A DNA stretch of 64,000 nucleotides from contig JAJEKV010000038.1 of assembly GCA_021234155.1 (NCBI GenBank), forward strand, positions 9,099,458 through 9,163,457, written 5' to 3'. The notes under the pieces were generated by a model, which did no database searches, had not been told where the DNA came from, and saw only the letters and a program-made list of their open reading frames with translations. This DNA is from Isoetes taiwanensis (lineage: Eukaryota > Streptophyta > Lycopodiopsida > Isoetales > Isoetaceae). Of the stretch, positions 12,114-23,208 are shown one piece after another. The translations under genes were made by a program, and so were the position numbers. The stretch's first letter is position 1. The number at the start of each line of letters is the position of its first letter.

Positions 12114-12840
12114 AGCCGCATCCGCAGGGAGGGGGGAATGGATTTCTTTATCAATTTTTTTACCTGCCTCTTTGCCTCTCGGAGGCGAGTCCGGCGGGAT
12201 GGAGCGGGACGAGGCCGGCGGGATGGAGCGGGACGAGGCCGGGCAGCATGGCTCACCATGGTAGAAGGAAGAAAGGATTGGCGCTAGAAGGAAGAAAGGA
12301 TTGGCGGTTGAAAGAATGGAGGGTTTCTTATAGGCGCGGTTGTAATTATGATTCCATCACATCATACAAGATTTATATCATATACGAATTACCTATCATT
12401 ACTTCTATTGAATTAATTACGCCCTAGGTTATCATAATTTCTATAGAATTACCCACATGTCGCCTATACTTAAAACCTATGTTTTCATTAATTTTGTATA
12501 ATTACCTAGACCCCAAATATACTTACAACCAACTTTGGCCCATCTAGATTCAATGACCTATACTTACCTCATTAGTACTACTAGCATACACCCTATGTTA
12601 CCATTAATTTTGCAATAATTACCTACGCCTGAGCTATACTTACAACATATTTTTGGCTGCACTTACAACATATATTTGTCCATTTAATGGTTTTCTTGGC
12701 ATTTCTTAGAGTTCCCTTTAATCGGTTCTCAAAATTACTTTGTCCTTTTTTTCGACTAATATTAAGACATTTCACTTTATATAGGTGAAGCGTGTGGATC
12801 CTAAAAGGGTAAAATGTAATGCCTATCCCCCCAACATGTT
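12114..12840. promoter_or_regulatory. Divergent intergenic region of the 11.5-kb element
   Basis: This interval separates the leftward and rightward decayed genes. It contains a duplicated 24-bp GC-rich unit (about 12190-12240), a duplicated 'agaaggaagaaaggattggcg' block (12262-12306; shown to 20 it begins AGAAGGAAGAAAGG), and two copies of a CATTAATTTTG..ATAATTACCTA segment near 12488 and 12603. A promoter role is inferred from position only. Confidence 0.3.
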
Positions 12841-15765
12841 TCAAGATTGTTACCACATGTTCTTATCACATTGTTACCCCATTGTAAACATTGTTCTTGT
12901 AGGTCAATGCTGTGGACCTCCCAAAGGGTGTTGAGGCTGAGACTACTAAGCAAATTGTCCTCTACAAGAGGGTTGGATTGGAAGAATAAGAAGGTGAAAG
13001 TGAAGCACCAATGCAATAAGGAGCTAGTAGGTGAAGGAACTATCATACTAGCTGATCCTATCCAGTCGCCAATGATGAAAGGTTAGGAGAGGATAAAGTG
13101 GGTGTGGCCATAACAAGTTTAGAGGAAAAATGGAAGGAAAAAGGATCAAATCACCGTGATTGCAACCGCTTGTATTAAACAATTGAGGTTCCATGCGTCA
13201 TGCCATGGCCTATAGCCCGCATTGAGTTTATAGGAGAATTCTTTTTTACGAGCCGAGGTTGTGGATGACATCGATTTTCTTAATGCACCTCCAATAGCCG
13301 CCAGACCACATTTTCGTGAGAAGAGGGCACACTCAAGCTGGTGAAACATTATCCTAGCAAGAGGTCCAAGTCAAGTAGTGATTGTTCACGGAAGCTCGAC
13401 TAAGGTAAGGGAATGGAATGTTGTTGGGCTAATTGTGTTCAGAAGTTTGAAATTGATGAATTGGTGGAAGCAAGAGCCACCTTCCAAGAGTATACTTGTG
13501 ATGAGAGGAGGACTTACTTGTACTCCATTCATGAGCTTGCACTTCAAGATGAACAATTTCCAAAGAAAAAAAAAAAATACCCAACGCTAGGGATATGGAT
13601 ATGTAAAGTTGCATGGATACATATTCATGGCATTCCAATTTCAACTTGGCAAAATTGGCAAGCAAGTCATGCAAAGGGGAGTAAAATTGCATTACATGGA
13701 AATAATGGCATGTTGAGGCCAACTTCTAGGATCCCGGGCTGCTAGGGAGGTTTTGAAAAATATGTTGAATTCAATGCTGAGAATATGCCACATAAAAGTA
13801 GGAAAGATCAACAGGAAAAAAAATAGTTGTCGAGAAGAGATTGCCATCCCATTGTACCCCAGAAGAGCATATTGAGGAAGTCAATGCTTTGCTTCGAGAA
13901 CTACTGTGCACCGCAATATCTCAACCCGCCTCAAGAGACTATGGAGCAAGCACTTCAAGCATGTCACTATAGACACTTCAACAACTTTTGCAAAGTGCAA
14001 CTTGTGTGCTAAGTTGAAAGAGATTCTTGATAAGACCAAGCAACCAAGCCAAAGGGCTAAGATAAGGGAGCAAATGAAAGATCACATGACGTAATTCAAC
14101 TATCATGTAGATCCACTTATTGGATGTGGAGAACATTATCATGTTTGGAACCCAATAACTATGTTTGTATTATACATGACAAGATGGATCAATCAAAGAC
14201 TTGTTTGCCACAAGATAGTTACATACCCAAGCAAATCAATAGAGCTTATCCTTTGCAAGTCTCTCCTCGACTGTGTGCAATAGTGCATGGCGTGGTGCCA
14301 ATTTATTATGGCCATTTTAGTTTGCAATTGTGGAGTGATGGTCCTGATTTTCATATTGGAAGTGTGATGAGGTGCTTGAGGAACTATGAGAGTGGTTATT
14401 CGGTGACCTCCACAACCTCGAGGTGGTAGCCAACCACTCTTCAAAGTGCATTGTTGGATAGAAAGCCTAATAATTTAGAGAAGTTTACTAAGGCAAGGTT
14501 TAGGAGTCGGGTGCTCTGAACATGTTGGAGCCTCAAGTTCACGCCCCCAACCCTCGAGATCTACCACCAAGGTTCCTCCTCCAACTTGACAATTGGCCGA
14601 CGAGAATAAAAACAGTATATGTTCTCATTCCTATCTTATTTAACAGCCGCGGGGTGTCTTTGAAAGAGTGAATTTAGGGTTCTTAATGCCCGGACATACT
14701 CATGAGGATGTGGATGCATTGTTTGGGAAGTATAGTCGCAGATTGAAATCTCAAACCGTGACCAATCTTCCTAGACTAATGGAAGTTCTTAGTGAATGCA
14801 TTTCACCTTCTCCTATAGGGTTGATCATACAAGAGGTGCCTCGATTGGAAGAATTTTATCAAGGTTATGCTTTTGATATGGAAGGTCAATCTAGACCTCT
14901 TCATTACACTTTCTCGGGTCATGGGAAATAAGCCAATCATGCAATGGAAGATGAGACCTTCAGGATGACAAATGGAGGCCGATGAGGGAGTACCTATATG
15001 GCACTAAGATGAAAATGGTAAACCCTAAGATTCCAAGGGGTCAACCAAAAGCTCTTAAGCCTTTTCCAGGAGGTGGATTCATTGCAAAGCACATTGGATC
15101 GGCATTTGAATACATCAAGTATTGGAAAATAACCCCGATAATACCAACCTTGCATTGATAGATTATTGGACACAGTACATGGATTATTGGGACAAGTAGA
15201 CACATCCTCCGATGAACTCAAAGATGGATGGCTACCTAAGACTAGGTGGAGAGACTTGATATTACCCGAGGAAGCCGATGATGTGGTTAGTAGTATTCGG
15301 CAAGTCCATGGCTCCTCCAAACAAAAACACTATGTTGGTCCTAGGGAAAGGAAGGCCTAAATATCTCCGGGCTGGAGGATTATGATCCGAAAGATGACTT
15401 GCTTTGCCATCAATTTGCACTTATAGTACCAAAGCAAAGAGATATACCTCTCGGTGGGTGGATGGGTTACACCATCTCGTGAGGTTTGCAAAGAAGTAGG
15501 TGACCGCAATGTGAACAAAGTTCGGTGGGAGTGGTGGTGTCCAGCACCGCTTAAATGCAAAGGGCGAGAGGAAGAAAGGTATAGAGACTGTTGGACAAAG
15601 AAATGGAAGAGAAACCCTATTGAAGGTGATGATTGGGTTGAGTTAGATACTATTTTGTTTTCATGGACCCCAAAGGTCATCCCAGGCAAGACTGCTAGGG
15701 TTACAATACCTGTGGAAGTGAGGAAGAAAGCTATGATATCTCTAGGGGTCAATTCCGAGAAGTAA
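12840..15765 (+). pseudogene. Decayed DUF7869-like (GHTHEDVD) gene, candidate transposase
   Basis: Coding islands occur in the order expected of the large uncharacterised family I know as DUF7869 proteins. 13413-13745 has RRTYLYSIHELAL, then KVAWIHIHGI and IALHGNNG. 13906-14094 has the zinc-ligand-like AKCNLCAKLKEIL and QMKDHM. 14124-14429 has DQSKTCLP and a strand-rich segment. 14580-14931 has a 'LPPRFLLQLDN'-like stretch broken by frameshifts, then VFERVNLGFLMPGHTHEDVD and ALFGKYSRRL. 15000-15765 holds the C-terminal part, with WLPKTRWRDLILPEEADDV, ending in a stop at 15763-15765. Several stops and frameshifts show it is dead. The stop lies about 150 bp from the right TIR. The family name is from memory. 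That it is the transposase is inferred from conserved acidic residues and its position in the element. Confidence 0.65.
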
Positions 15766-15912
15766 TTGGCAATATGTAACTCGACATGCATATGTGAAAT
15801 ATTTTTAATTTTTAATGCAATCATGTTGTGCTGTTATAAAAAAAAGTCACATTCTCGATGCAAATTTACTAACCCGGGAAAAAGTTGCAGTGCCAAAATG
15901 GTCCAAAATCCT

Positions 15913-15943
15913 GACATAAATCCAATTTAAATGAATGATGGTT
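15913..15943 (-). repeat. Right terminal inverted repeat of the 11.5-kb element
   Basis: Exact 31-bp reverse complement of 4395-4425, followed by TAAG at 15944-15947. Confidence 0.85.
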
Positions 15944-16444
15944 TAAGCATGATCTGCACTTGTATAATTGAAAGCAATAGTATTTCTATAACAACAGGTT
16001 TTTGTAAATGTATTATTCCATTATTTGCCATGTTTTGACTTTTATAGTTCCTTTTCACTTGTATTGAAAGACGAATAATGGATAAACTATATCAGTTGTT
16101 TATCGTCCTGACATTCTAACTACACAATTGACTAGAAATTGTGAAATCTTATTTCTTCAATCCATCTCGATACAATCCCTCATACAAATGGAAAATGTAT
16201 GTAATGTCGTTCATTGACACCCAGCTACCCATGAAGAAGCGCAGACTTATAGCTTCCATTCGCACGGGGGCACATCGCCTCCGCATTGAAACAGGGCGTT
16301 GGGCCAGGGAAGCACGAGAGCAAAGGCTTTGCCGATGTTGTTGCCACCGTGGCGATTGAGGATGAATGTCATGCCCTCCGTGACCGCCAAAGATTTGCCC
16401 ATATCCAGAGCCATATGTTCGATTACTAGTGTCGGCCACCGTTG
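15944..16444. other. Flank right of the 11.5-kb element, no gene recognised
   Basis: A minus-strand frame at 16447-16247 (GMTFILNRHGGNNIGKAFA) looks protein-like but matches no family I can name. The remainder is AT-rich and featureless to my eye. Confidence 0.3.
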
Positions 16445-16736
16445 CATCAGTTATTGACTCACGGCGTCGGGCTGGGTTTGTTGGGGTCGCACCTCTGTGA
16501 GGTTATGGATGCATCGGCTCGTTTGTGTCCCACGGGACGGTATTGAAATGTCCTATGCAATTGTACAGTGTGCCAGCATGCTTATTACTGCTAAGGTTTT
16601 TCCCTCGAAAACCCTTCGGGGCGGGGGTTTTTTTAATCCTGTCAGTAATATGCTTGCTGCTCTCTTTTTGTTTGGGTCCCATAGGCCAATTGGTCTCCGT
16701 GGACGCTAAAAACCTATTCTATTCTATTCATTGACA
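16445..16736 (+). mobile_element. Structured SINE-like element, copy 1
   Basis: The 5' part has tRNA-promoter-like spacing. 'ggcgtcgggctggg' can stand for an A box, and the following GGGGTCGCACC for a B box (consensus GGTTCGANNCC). The core contains GGTTTTTCCCTCGAAAACCC and then 'ttcggggcggggg' with a T run, bracketed by the complementary arms TTACTG and CAGTAA. The conserved 3' part reads TGGTCTCCGTGGACGCTAAA and ends in a (TATTC)n tail at 16718-16735. A variable start plus a short-repeat tail is typical of LINE-mobilised SINEs. Four further copies are listed below. Confidence 0.6.
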
Positions 16737-17779
16737 TTGATAGTATTATTAAGTTCCTTGCACATAGACTTCACGATATACATTCACATCTTAAAGCATA
16801 CATCAACATGGGAAAGTTACCAAAATACCCTTATTGTTTGCTAAAATTTCCAAAATACCCCTCAACCAGGGTCATTTCGTTGACTTTTTTCTGCTAATCT
16901 AAATACAAATGTGACCTTCAAATGAATTGTAGAGAACAAGAGAGCTTTCCAACAAGTGTACTATCTGCTGGTTTTAAGATTGCATCATTAATTTATTCAA
17001 GACATGTCATTTATACCCCCTCTTTACTACATTATTGCAAAGATTTTTACAACAAACAACTTTATTCTTTCCAGAGCATGGGTGATGCCGCTAAACACGA
17101 CTCATATAAGGCATAATAGGGCATGAAGATTGACATGGTTCTTGCCATGTATTTTATTAATGACATTTGTTGTGTTGTGTTGTGTTGTGTTGGTTGTGTG
17201 TTCTAGATGGCACTATTCCCATCGAGCATGTAGCCAAGAGGCAACACTCTACCAGTTAAGCTGGCGCCTTTCGCTTCATATTTGATTCACCACCAAGGTG
17301 CCCTTTACGCCTCATCATTTCGTATAACACTCGCGCCCTCTGTCTTGTATTGGGACGATATTATTACCTCACGTGGAGTAGAGGAGTAGAAAGTGAAGAA
17401 GATGAACAAGGTCAGAGTGTTGAATATAGAAAGAAACCCAAATCCATTGTATCTTTTCCTCCTTAGAATTTATGTCAAGATGACATCTCTCTAGACTTAG
17501 ATGGCCACATCCTTGCTTGAAATTACTTTCTTAGCTTTTACAGTAAGAGACCACGAATACAGTTCATCTCCACATAGAAGATACGCCTTTTTTCAAAAAG
17601 ATGCATGTGAGGATCTTGCATGCAAAGAGAATTCCTCTAGTATGTCAAAACTATTGATCTATGTAATTTGCAAATCATGAATTATACTCATAATGTGTTT
17701 GGTCATTTCCTTTTGCATCAAAACAAAAGCCAACACATGCAAGAGAAACGGAGTCTCTATCTCCATGTGCACATCAGTT
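16737..17779. other. No gene recognised; short TGTTG microsatellite
   Basis: A (TGTTG)n run lies at about 17167-17195. A polypyrimidine/polypurine mixture and short frames around it have no recognisable content. Confidence 0.4.
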
Positions 17780-18967
17780 TCTTCAAATTCAATATGTAGC
17801 AAAATCATAGGGGTTCCAGAGGGATTTGATACGGATGTAAAAAATAACAATTCCTGAAACCATAGTCCATATATCCCTAAAACAATTGAATGGGTTATAA
17901 AAAAAACATAGATTCAAGATAAAAAATAATCACATTAGCTCACTGGATATATCGGTTAAAGTAGTTTTATTTGGACATTGAGTTATTTTGGTAGAGGTTC
18001 GAGCCCCCGTATTTCATATTCTAAAATTTTAAGTAAAGCCCAGAATCGCACTCTGAACTGTTGGGTGTCAAAGCCCACAGACGCAATGTAAAGTGGTTGG
18101 GGGCAGGGCCCAACCAAGCAATGTAGTGTGGTGTGTGGTCACATGTCCAGTTGGATGCTGCCTAGTGGTGTGACGTTAAAATACTATCTATCTATCTCAA
18201 AACCTTAGGCGAAATCGTATTTCATATTTCAAAATCATAGGCGCCTCCAATCATAAATGACTATAAGTGAAACGAAAGATGCTCACAGGCCCCAACATAT
18301 GATCTAGGTCGTAGGATCGACAAATCCGATGACTGTGATAGTCCAGGGTGCACCTCGTTTATAATATATAGCAAAATAACAAGGGATTCCAGAGGGATTT
18401 GATATGGATGTAAAAAATAACAATTCCTGAAACCATAGTCCATATATCCCTAAAACAATTGAATGGGTTGTTATAAAAAAAAATAGATTCAAGATAAAAA
18501 GAAATCACATTAGCTCGCTAGATATATTGGTTAAAGTAGTTTTATTAGGACATTGAGTTATTTTGATAGAGGTTCGAGCCCCCGTATTTCATATTCTAAA
18601 ATCTTAGGCAAAGCCGTATAGAGGTTCGATATTCTCTCAAAACCTTAGGCGAAGTCGTATTTCATATTTCAAAATCATAGGCGCCTCCAATCATAAATGA
18701 CTATACGCGAAACGAGAGATGCTCACAGGCCCCAACATACGATCTAGGTCGTAGGATCGACGAGTCCGACGACTGTGATAGTCTAGGTTTACCTCGTTTA
18801 AAATATGTAGCAAAATAACAGGGGGTTCTAGAGGGATTTGATATGGATCTAAAAAATAACAATTCCTGAAACCATAGTCCATATATCCCTAAAACAATTG
18901 AATGGGTTGTTATAAAAAAAAAAACATAGATTCAAGATAAAAAATAATCACATTAGCTCACTGGATA
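17780..18967 (+). repeat. Tandem array of tRNA-like units, left part
   Basis: Repeating units of about 440-575 bp each contain a tRNA-like head with an A box and a B box. A boxes are TAGCTCACTGG at 17936-17946, TAGCTCGCTAG at 18511-18521 and TAGCTCACTGG at 18954-18964. B boxes are GGTTCGAGCCC at 17996-18006 and 18571-18581. Bodies share 'aaaataacaattcctgaaac', 'cataggcgcctccaatcata' and 'gatctaggtcgtaggatcga'. The first unit has an extra segment (about 18040-18200) missing from the others. The third unit is cut at 18967 by the Helitron and resumes at 23209. This is consistent with a SINE that became tandem. Confidence 0.75.
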
Positions 18968-20282
18968 TCCTATCTTTTAAATTTGGTTTTTCCGGTTATG
19001 TAGAAAACTTTTTGGAATTTTTGATAAGCTATTTTCCTAAGGTTTTTAAGGTTTTTAAATACCGGAAAAACTTCCCGACATCCAGAAATTAAAAAAAAAA
19101 CCTCCCCATAGTTATTTGGGTCGTGCATATCCAGATGCTCTTCGCGGCCTCTTTTGGTAAGATCCGAGACTGTTGTCTTTGGAGGTTGCATGCCCACCGA
19201 GGCTAGATTAGATTAGTATGGGCCCGGGGGTTTCGGCTTCATTTCGATTTCGGATAGTGTTTGGTCATTCCTAGGGCCGCCATGATTCCTCGCATAACCG
19301 AAGTTAGGGCTTGCCTTCTTCGAAGGATGAACCGTGAGTAAGGATTTATGAAGAATAGAAGTCGAAATTATGGAAACCCGTGGAAGAAGCTTCATTCGTT
19401 AAGGTTTGGTTATTTCGTCTGCCTCATCTCCAATATTAATCACATCAAATTCATCTTAAGCTAGAAGTGCATGACTCCTACCACCGTGGCCTCGAGTTAT
19501 CCACAGTTCACTGGACATCCTATTCCTTCGTAAAAGAAAAGGTGAAGATTGTCCTCCTTCTGTTCACTAGGACTTCGATGCGTAAGTCTTCAAATGGGGC
19601 TCTTGCACCGTGATCTATCTCTCAGAATTTTCAAGTCCAAATTATTCTTGAGACCTACATTCTGTTATGTATATTAGTGTTCAGTATTTGTCTTCATGCT
19701 TGACTTTGGCAACCTCATAACACCAACTCACGGGGGGCTCGCGTCAGACGGGGAACACATTTCATAGACAAACATAATTACCGCTCGTTCTCGAGATCTC
19801 CGGTTCTTTCTACATGCCATGTCGAGAATTCCTCATCCGAGCTCATGCTTGCTATGGAAGGAGCTCTTTTGTTACCCATATCCGGATCATTATTTCTTAT
19901 AAAAGCACGATGTACTTTTCAAGAAAGCACATTGTTCTTTTTCAATTATCAAGTATTGTGGCATTCAACAAGTTTTTCCGCACCACATCGGGGCTTGCTT
20001 GCATTCGGAGTTATATTTCATCTTTATGCGCGGTTTGTAAACGGACATGTATTTGTTTCATAGTGATTTCAAATTTGTTCTATTTTTACATGTGTTGCGT
20101 GTGGCGATGGATGGAACCATGCATATTGCCACAACATGGAAGGCGGGTAGATAGTAACCTAGGTTAGTGCTTTGTCAATGCGTGCAATAAATGTGTTGAA
20201 GCGGTTTGGGTAGATGCATGCATTCGGATTATGGGAAACCATATTTTGTGATTGTATTTGAAGGCATGTAAGTCCGGGCTTT

Positions 20283-20760
20283 TGTAAAACGTATCATCTT
20301 TTATTTTGGTTTGCCAAGGATACTCTTTTCTACACTTGACTGTTCGCATTTGTGTCAGATGCGCAGACATTAAAAACATCCGCTATCTATGTCCTTAAGC
20401 TATCTAAGTGCATTATTTGATGACTTGGACAGAATTATATTGTGGGACACGAATGTAGAAGCTGCTATTGGTGGCCTTTTGCCCTTTTACTTGCCAAGTA
20501 AGTCCAAGTACTTTTCATACACTCTACTTCCTGTTTGTAAAATTTGTCATTATCTTTCGCTTTGCTTTCAATAAGGATACTCTTTTTTGCTTTTGAGTGT
20601 TCACATTTGTGCAGCATGCAGACATAAAAACATCCATTATCTATGCACTTAAAATTTAATGCCCCATTTGATGACTTTGACAGAATTATATGGTATTGCA
20701 AGGTGGCCTTTATCCTATTTACTTGCCAATGGTATTTCACGTTCATTAACCTACATTCAC
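20283..20760 (+). repeat. Tandem duplication of about 255 bp inside the Helitron
   Basis: Shared landmarks are AAGGATACTCTTTT at about 20317 and 20573, and GACAGAATTATAT with 'gatgacttgg' / 'gatgactttg' near 20428 and 20681. Both copies carry a 'ttgcc' followed by the AAGGATACTC block. No reading frame is kept between copies. Confidence 0.6.
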
Positions 20761-22049
20761 ATCCAAAATGTGGCTACTGTTTTGGAAGGACCAAACCCAC
20801 ATTCTTGCATGCATAATGGAAAATCAAACAGGTAGAGCTCTCTCTGTTTTACAAATTTGGTTGATTCAAAACAAGTGTACTTGCTTCCCGAGGCAAGATG
20901 TATGATTGTTCAAGCAAAAAGTTGTAATCGGGCAAGGGCTTGTATTGTTTGGTCTCAACATCTGCTGATTATATGCACAACCGCAAAGGTTGCTACAAGA
21001 AAAGTAGACACCAAGATTCTACATGATTGTCCATAAGGTACATTTGTGATGTGTCTATCCTATGTTTAGGCTACTCCGATTCCTCATTTCGAACCGGAAA
21101 TGCTTTTCATTGGTTGTTCATTGGCTTTTATAAATTATTCTCTTTGTTCATTCACATCTTTGAAACGTTGAACTTATAGGTCTTGCATGATGGCCGGGAT
21201 GCAAAATTGATAAGGCGTTGATATCTAGCGGTGGAAAGACATGTTGGCAAAGGTAGCGTAAGAGAAGAAGAGGATTTTGAGGCTCATTGGGACAAGATAT
21301 GTTTTCTAAGTTGCGCCCACAACATTGGCAAGTCGGATTAAATTGCTAGATTGACTCAGCTTTGTGATCGGTCTTTTTGCCGCTTTTATTTGCTCCGCAT
21401 CATCTTTGTCAATTTACTTGAGCATTTGGTTGCCCCTCTACATTTGGTCCGGTCTTGGGTTTCCAGAGCCATTAAGCGTTTCTTCTATGGAGAACTACAT
21501 TTTGGTATCCCTTAGATTCCAAGTCCTTGATGCATTTTTCTATTTTCTATTTGAAGTTCTGCCGATGATTGAAGAATCTATTACATCTTTGTCCCTCAAA
21601 TTGCAAGTCCATGCATCTGCCTTCTATTTTTTAATTGGAATAATTGCCCCATCTATTAACAACTACATCTACAATTCCACTAATATTTATTAATTGCCAA
21701 TATTAGTTGTGTATAGCTAAGATAAAAATGCCAGTGACCAAATATGGAGGAGAAGAGCATCCTTTCACATCCTTTTACCAAGACTCTATAATGCACTATA
21801 ACCGTTGACAGATTGTAAATTTTTCCTATTTGTAGTGCTCAAGACCACAACATCCCTTTTGCGTGTATCCAATCAAATCACATGATGGCTCACAACCCCA
21901 TGCCAACAGCCCTCATGTTGGGGTTGTTACTCTTCAAGGTACCTTTTGCATATATTTTAACACCCTAATAGTCGCTTATGTTACTTGGATCCTATATATA
22001 ATTTAACAAGCGATTTAAATGTTGGACTTGAGGCATCTGCCTTTATTCA

Positions 22050-22175
22050 TATCAACAAATGGGATAATATTCCACTATCAGGAGGGCCATAATGTTAAAT
22101 GGACTTGAGGCGTCTAACAAATGGTATAATATTCCACTATTCATATTCAACAAATGGTATAATATTCCACTAAGA
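22050..22175 (+). repeat. Three short direct repeats inside the Helitron
   Basis: The string CAACAAATGG(G/T)ATAATATTCC or its close variant occurs three times, near 22052, 22110 and 22148, with 'cttgaggc(a/g)tct' preceding two of them. Confidence 0.6.
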
Positions 22176-23208
22176 AATATATTAGGGAGGGTCATTTTGA
22201 GATGGCATGTAAAGTCAAGAGTATTTACAATACTAAATCCTCAAAGCTTTGTTTGACATTGTGTTTGATATCCGCAAAGTTTACTCATCACATTGTTCAT
22301 AGTGTAGGTGTAGGGAATTAATTCTTGATTTCGTCCACATGTAGAAACATGTATAAATACTTACAATTGTATTTTCCCAAAGTTTTGTTTCACATGCGGG
22401 AACTTTTTTCCAAAGTTTTGTTTTGACATGTGGGAAGTTTACTCATTATAACATTGTACGTGATGTAGATGTAGAGAACAAATGCATGATGTTGTCTCAA
22501 GTGTAAAGACGCATATATAAGTGCACAGTTCATTGTTTTAACAAACTGCATTAATGCAGGCTCATGGGTGCAATGATCAATAAGAACAAGGGTCATCCTT
22601 GCACATGGAGTGCACTATTATTACTTCAATTCTCTCGATGATTTATTAGCCGGCCATTACACCGGTTGAATGAATAAAAGCCATTGATAATTGCACATTT
22701 ATATGATATTGTATATTTATATGATGTACATTTATTATTCCCGTGGACGTAAAAAATCCCTTTTTATTTTACCAAATTAGTAACCATAGTTAATTTGCAA
22801 TATGCATTTCCATCACGAAGCTATTAATGCATATAAAATATGGATTGCACGTGCCAAGCAACTTTCAGTTCTACATCCGTAACATGCTCCAACATGATAA
22901 CTTTTGCAAAATGCAAGTAATGTTAACTACCAAATTCAAACTAAGTTGAATGTCTAGATACCAATAGAAACAATCAGTTTATCCCAAAGTTAAAGCATCT
23001 CCTTTCGTTTCTAGATAAGAACATTTTATATATTAATATATTTTATTATCCACTCCTATGTCTATGTAACTCAAATTGAGAAATCCATAAAAGATCCAGA
23101 TCCAACTAATTATTGAAAAGCAACATCATCTACAAATGAAAGGAATCAGGTTCCATTCTCAAAACAGAAACATATTTATGCCCGGCAACGCCGGGCACCC
23201 ATTACTAG

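Larger units (their letters stand above)
4395..15943. mobile_element. 11.5-kb TIR DNA transposon with two divergent decayed genes
   Basis: The left end at 4395-4425 starts AACCATCATTCATTTAAATT. The right end at 15913-15943 is its exact reverse complement over 31 bp, and weaker similarity continues inward. TAAG lies directly outside both ends (4391-4394 and 15944-15947), as expected of a 4-bp target duplication. Inside, a decayed gene with the GHTHEDVD signature runs rightwards (about 12840-15765) and a second decayed gene runs leftwards (about 12113-4722). Both end 150-300 bp from a terminus, with a shared upstream region at 12114-12840. That layout, with ORF ends against the TIRs, supports a single unit. 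The superfamily is not assigned: 4-bp TAAG with these termini fits none of the standard plant types I know. Both genes carry frameshifts and stops, so this copy is non-autonomous. Confidence 0.8.
18968..23208 (+). mobile_element. Non-autonomous Helitron, 4241 bp
   Basis: The element starts TCCTATC at 18968 and ends with a perfect 7-bp-stem hairpin GCCCGGC-AAC-GCCGGGC at 23180-23196, eight bases and then CTAG at 23205-23208. It lies between A (18967) and T (23209). Removing it joins CTGGATA to TATCGGTTAAA, which matches intact neighbouring units at about 17941 and 23621. These are the hallmarks of a plant Helitron: 5' TC, 3' hairpin plus CTRR, A^T insertion, no target duplication. No Rep/helicase frame is visible inside. 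The interior contains a tandem pair of about 255 bp (20283-20760) and short repeats at 22050-22175. A frame at 21364-21693 is unrecognised, and no captured gene could be named. Confidence 0.88.

Noticed and set aside
16247-16447. Protein-like minus-strand frame considered as another SnRK2 or metabolic enzyme exon
   Set aside because: No kinase motif is present, splice sites are not convincing, and the string matches no family I can name.
21364-21693. Hydrophobic 109-codon frame in the Helitron considered as a captured gene fragment
   Set aside because: No recognisable family and no evidence of conserved codons. T-rich sequence alone explains the hydrophobicity.
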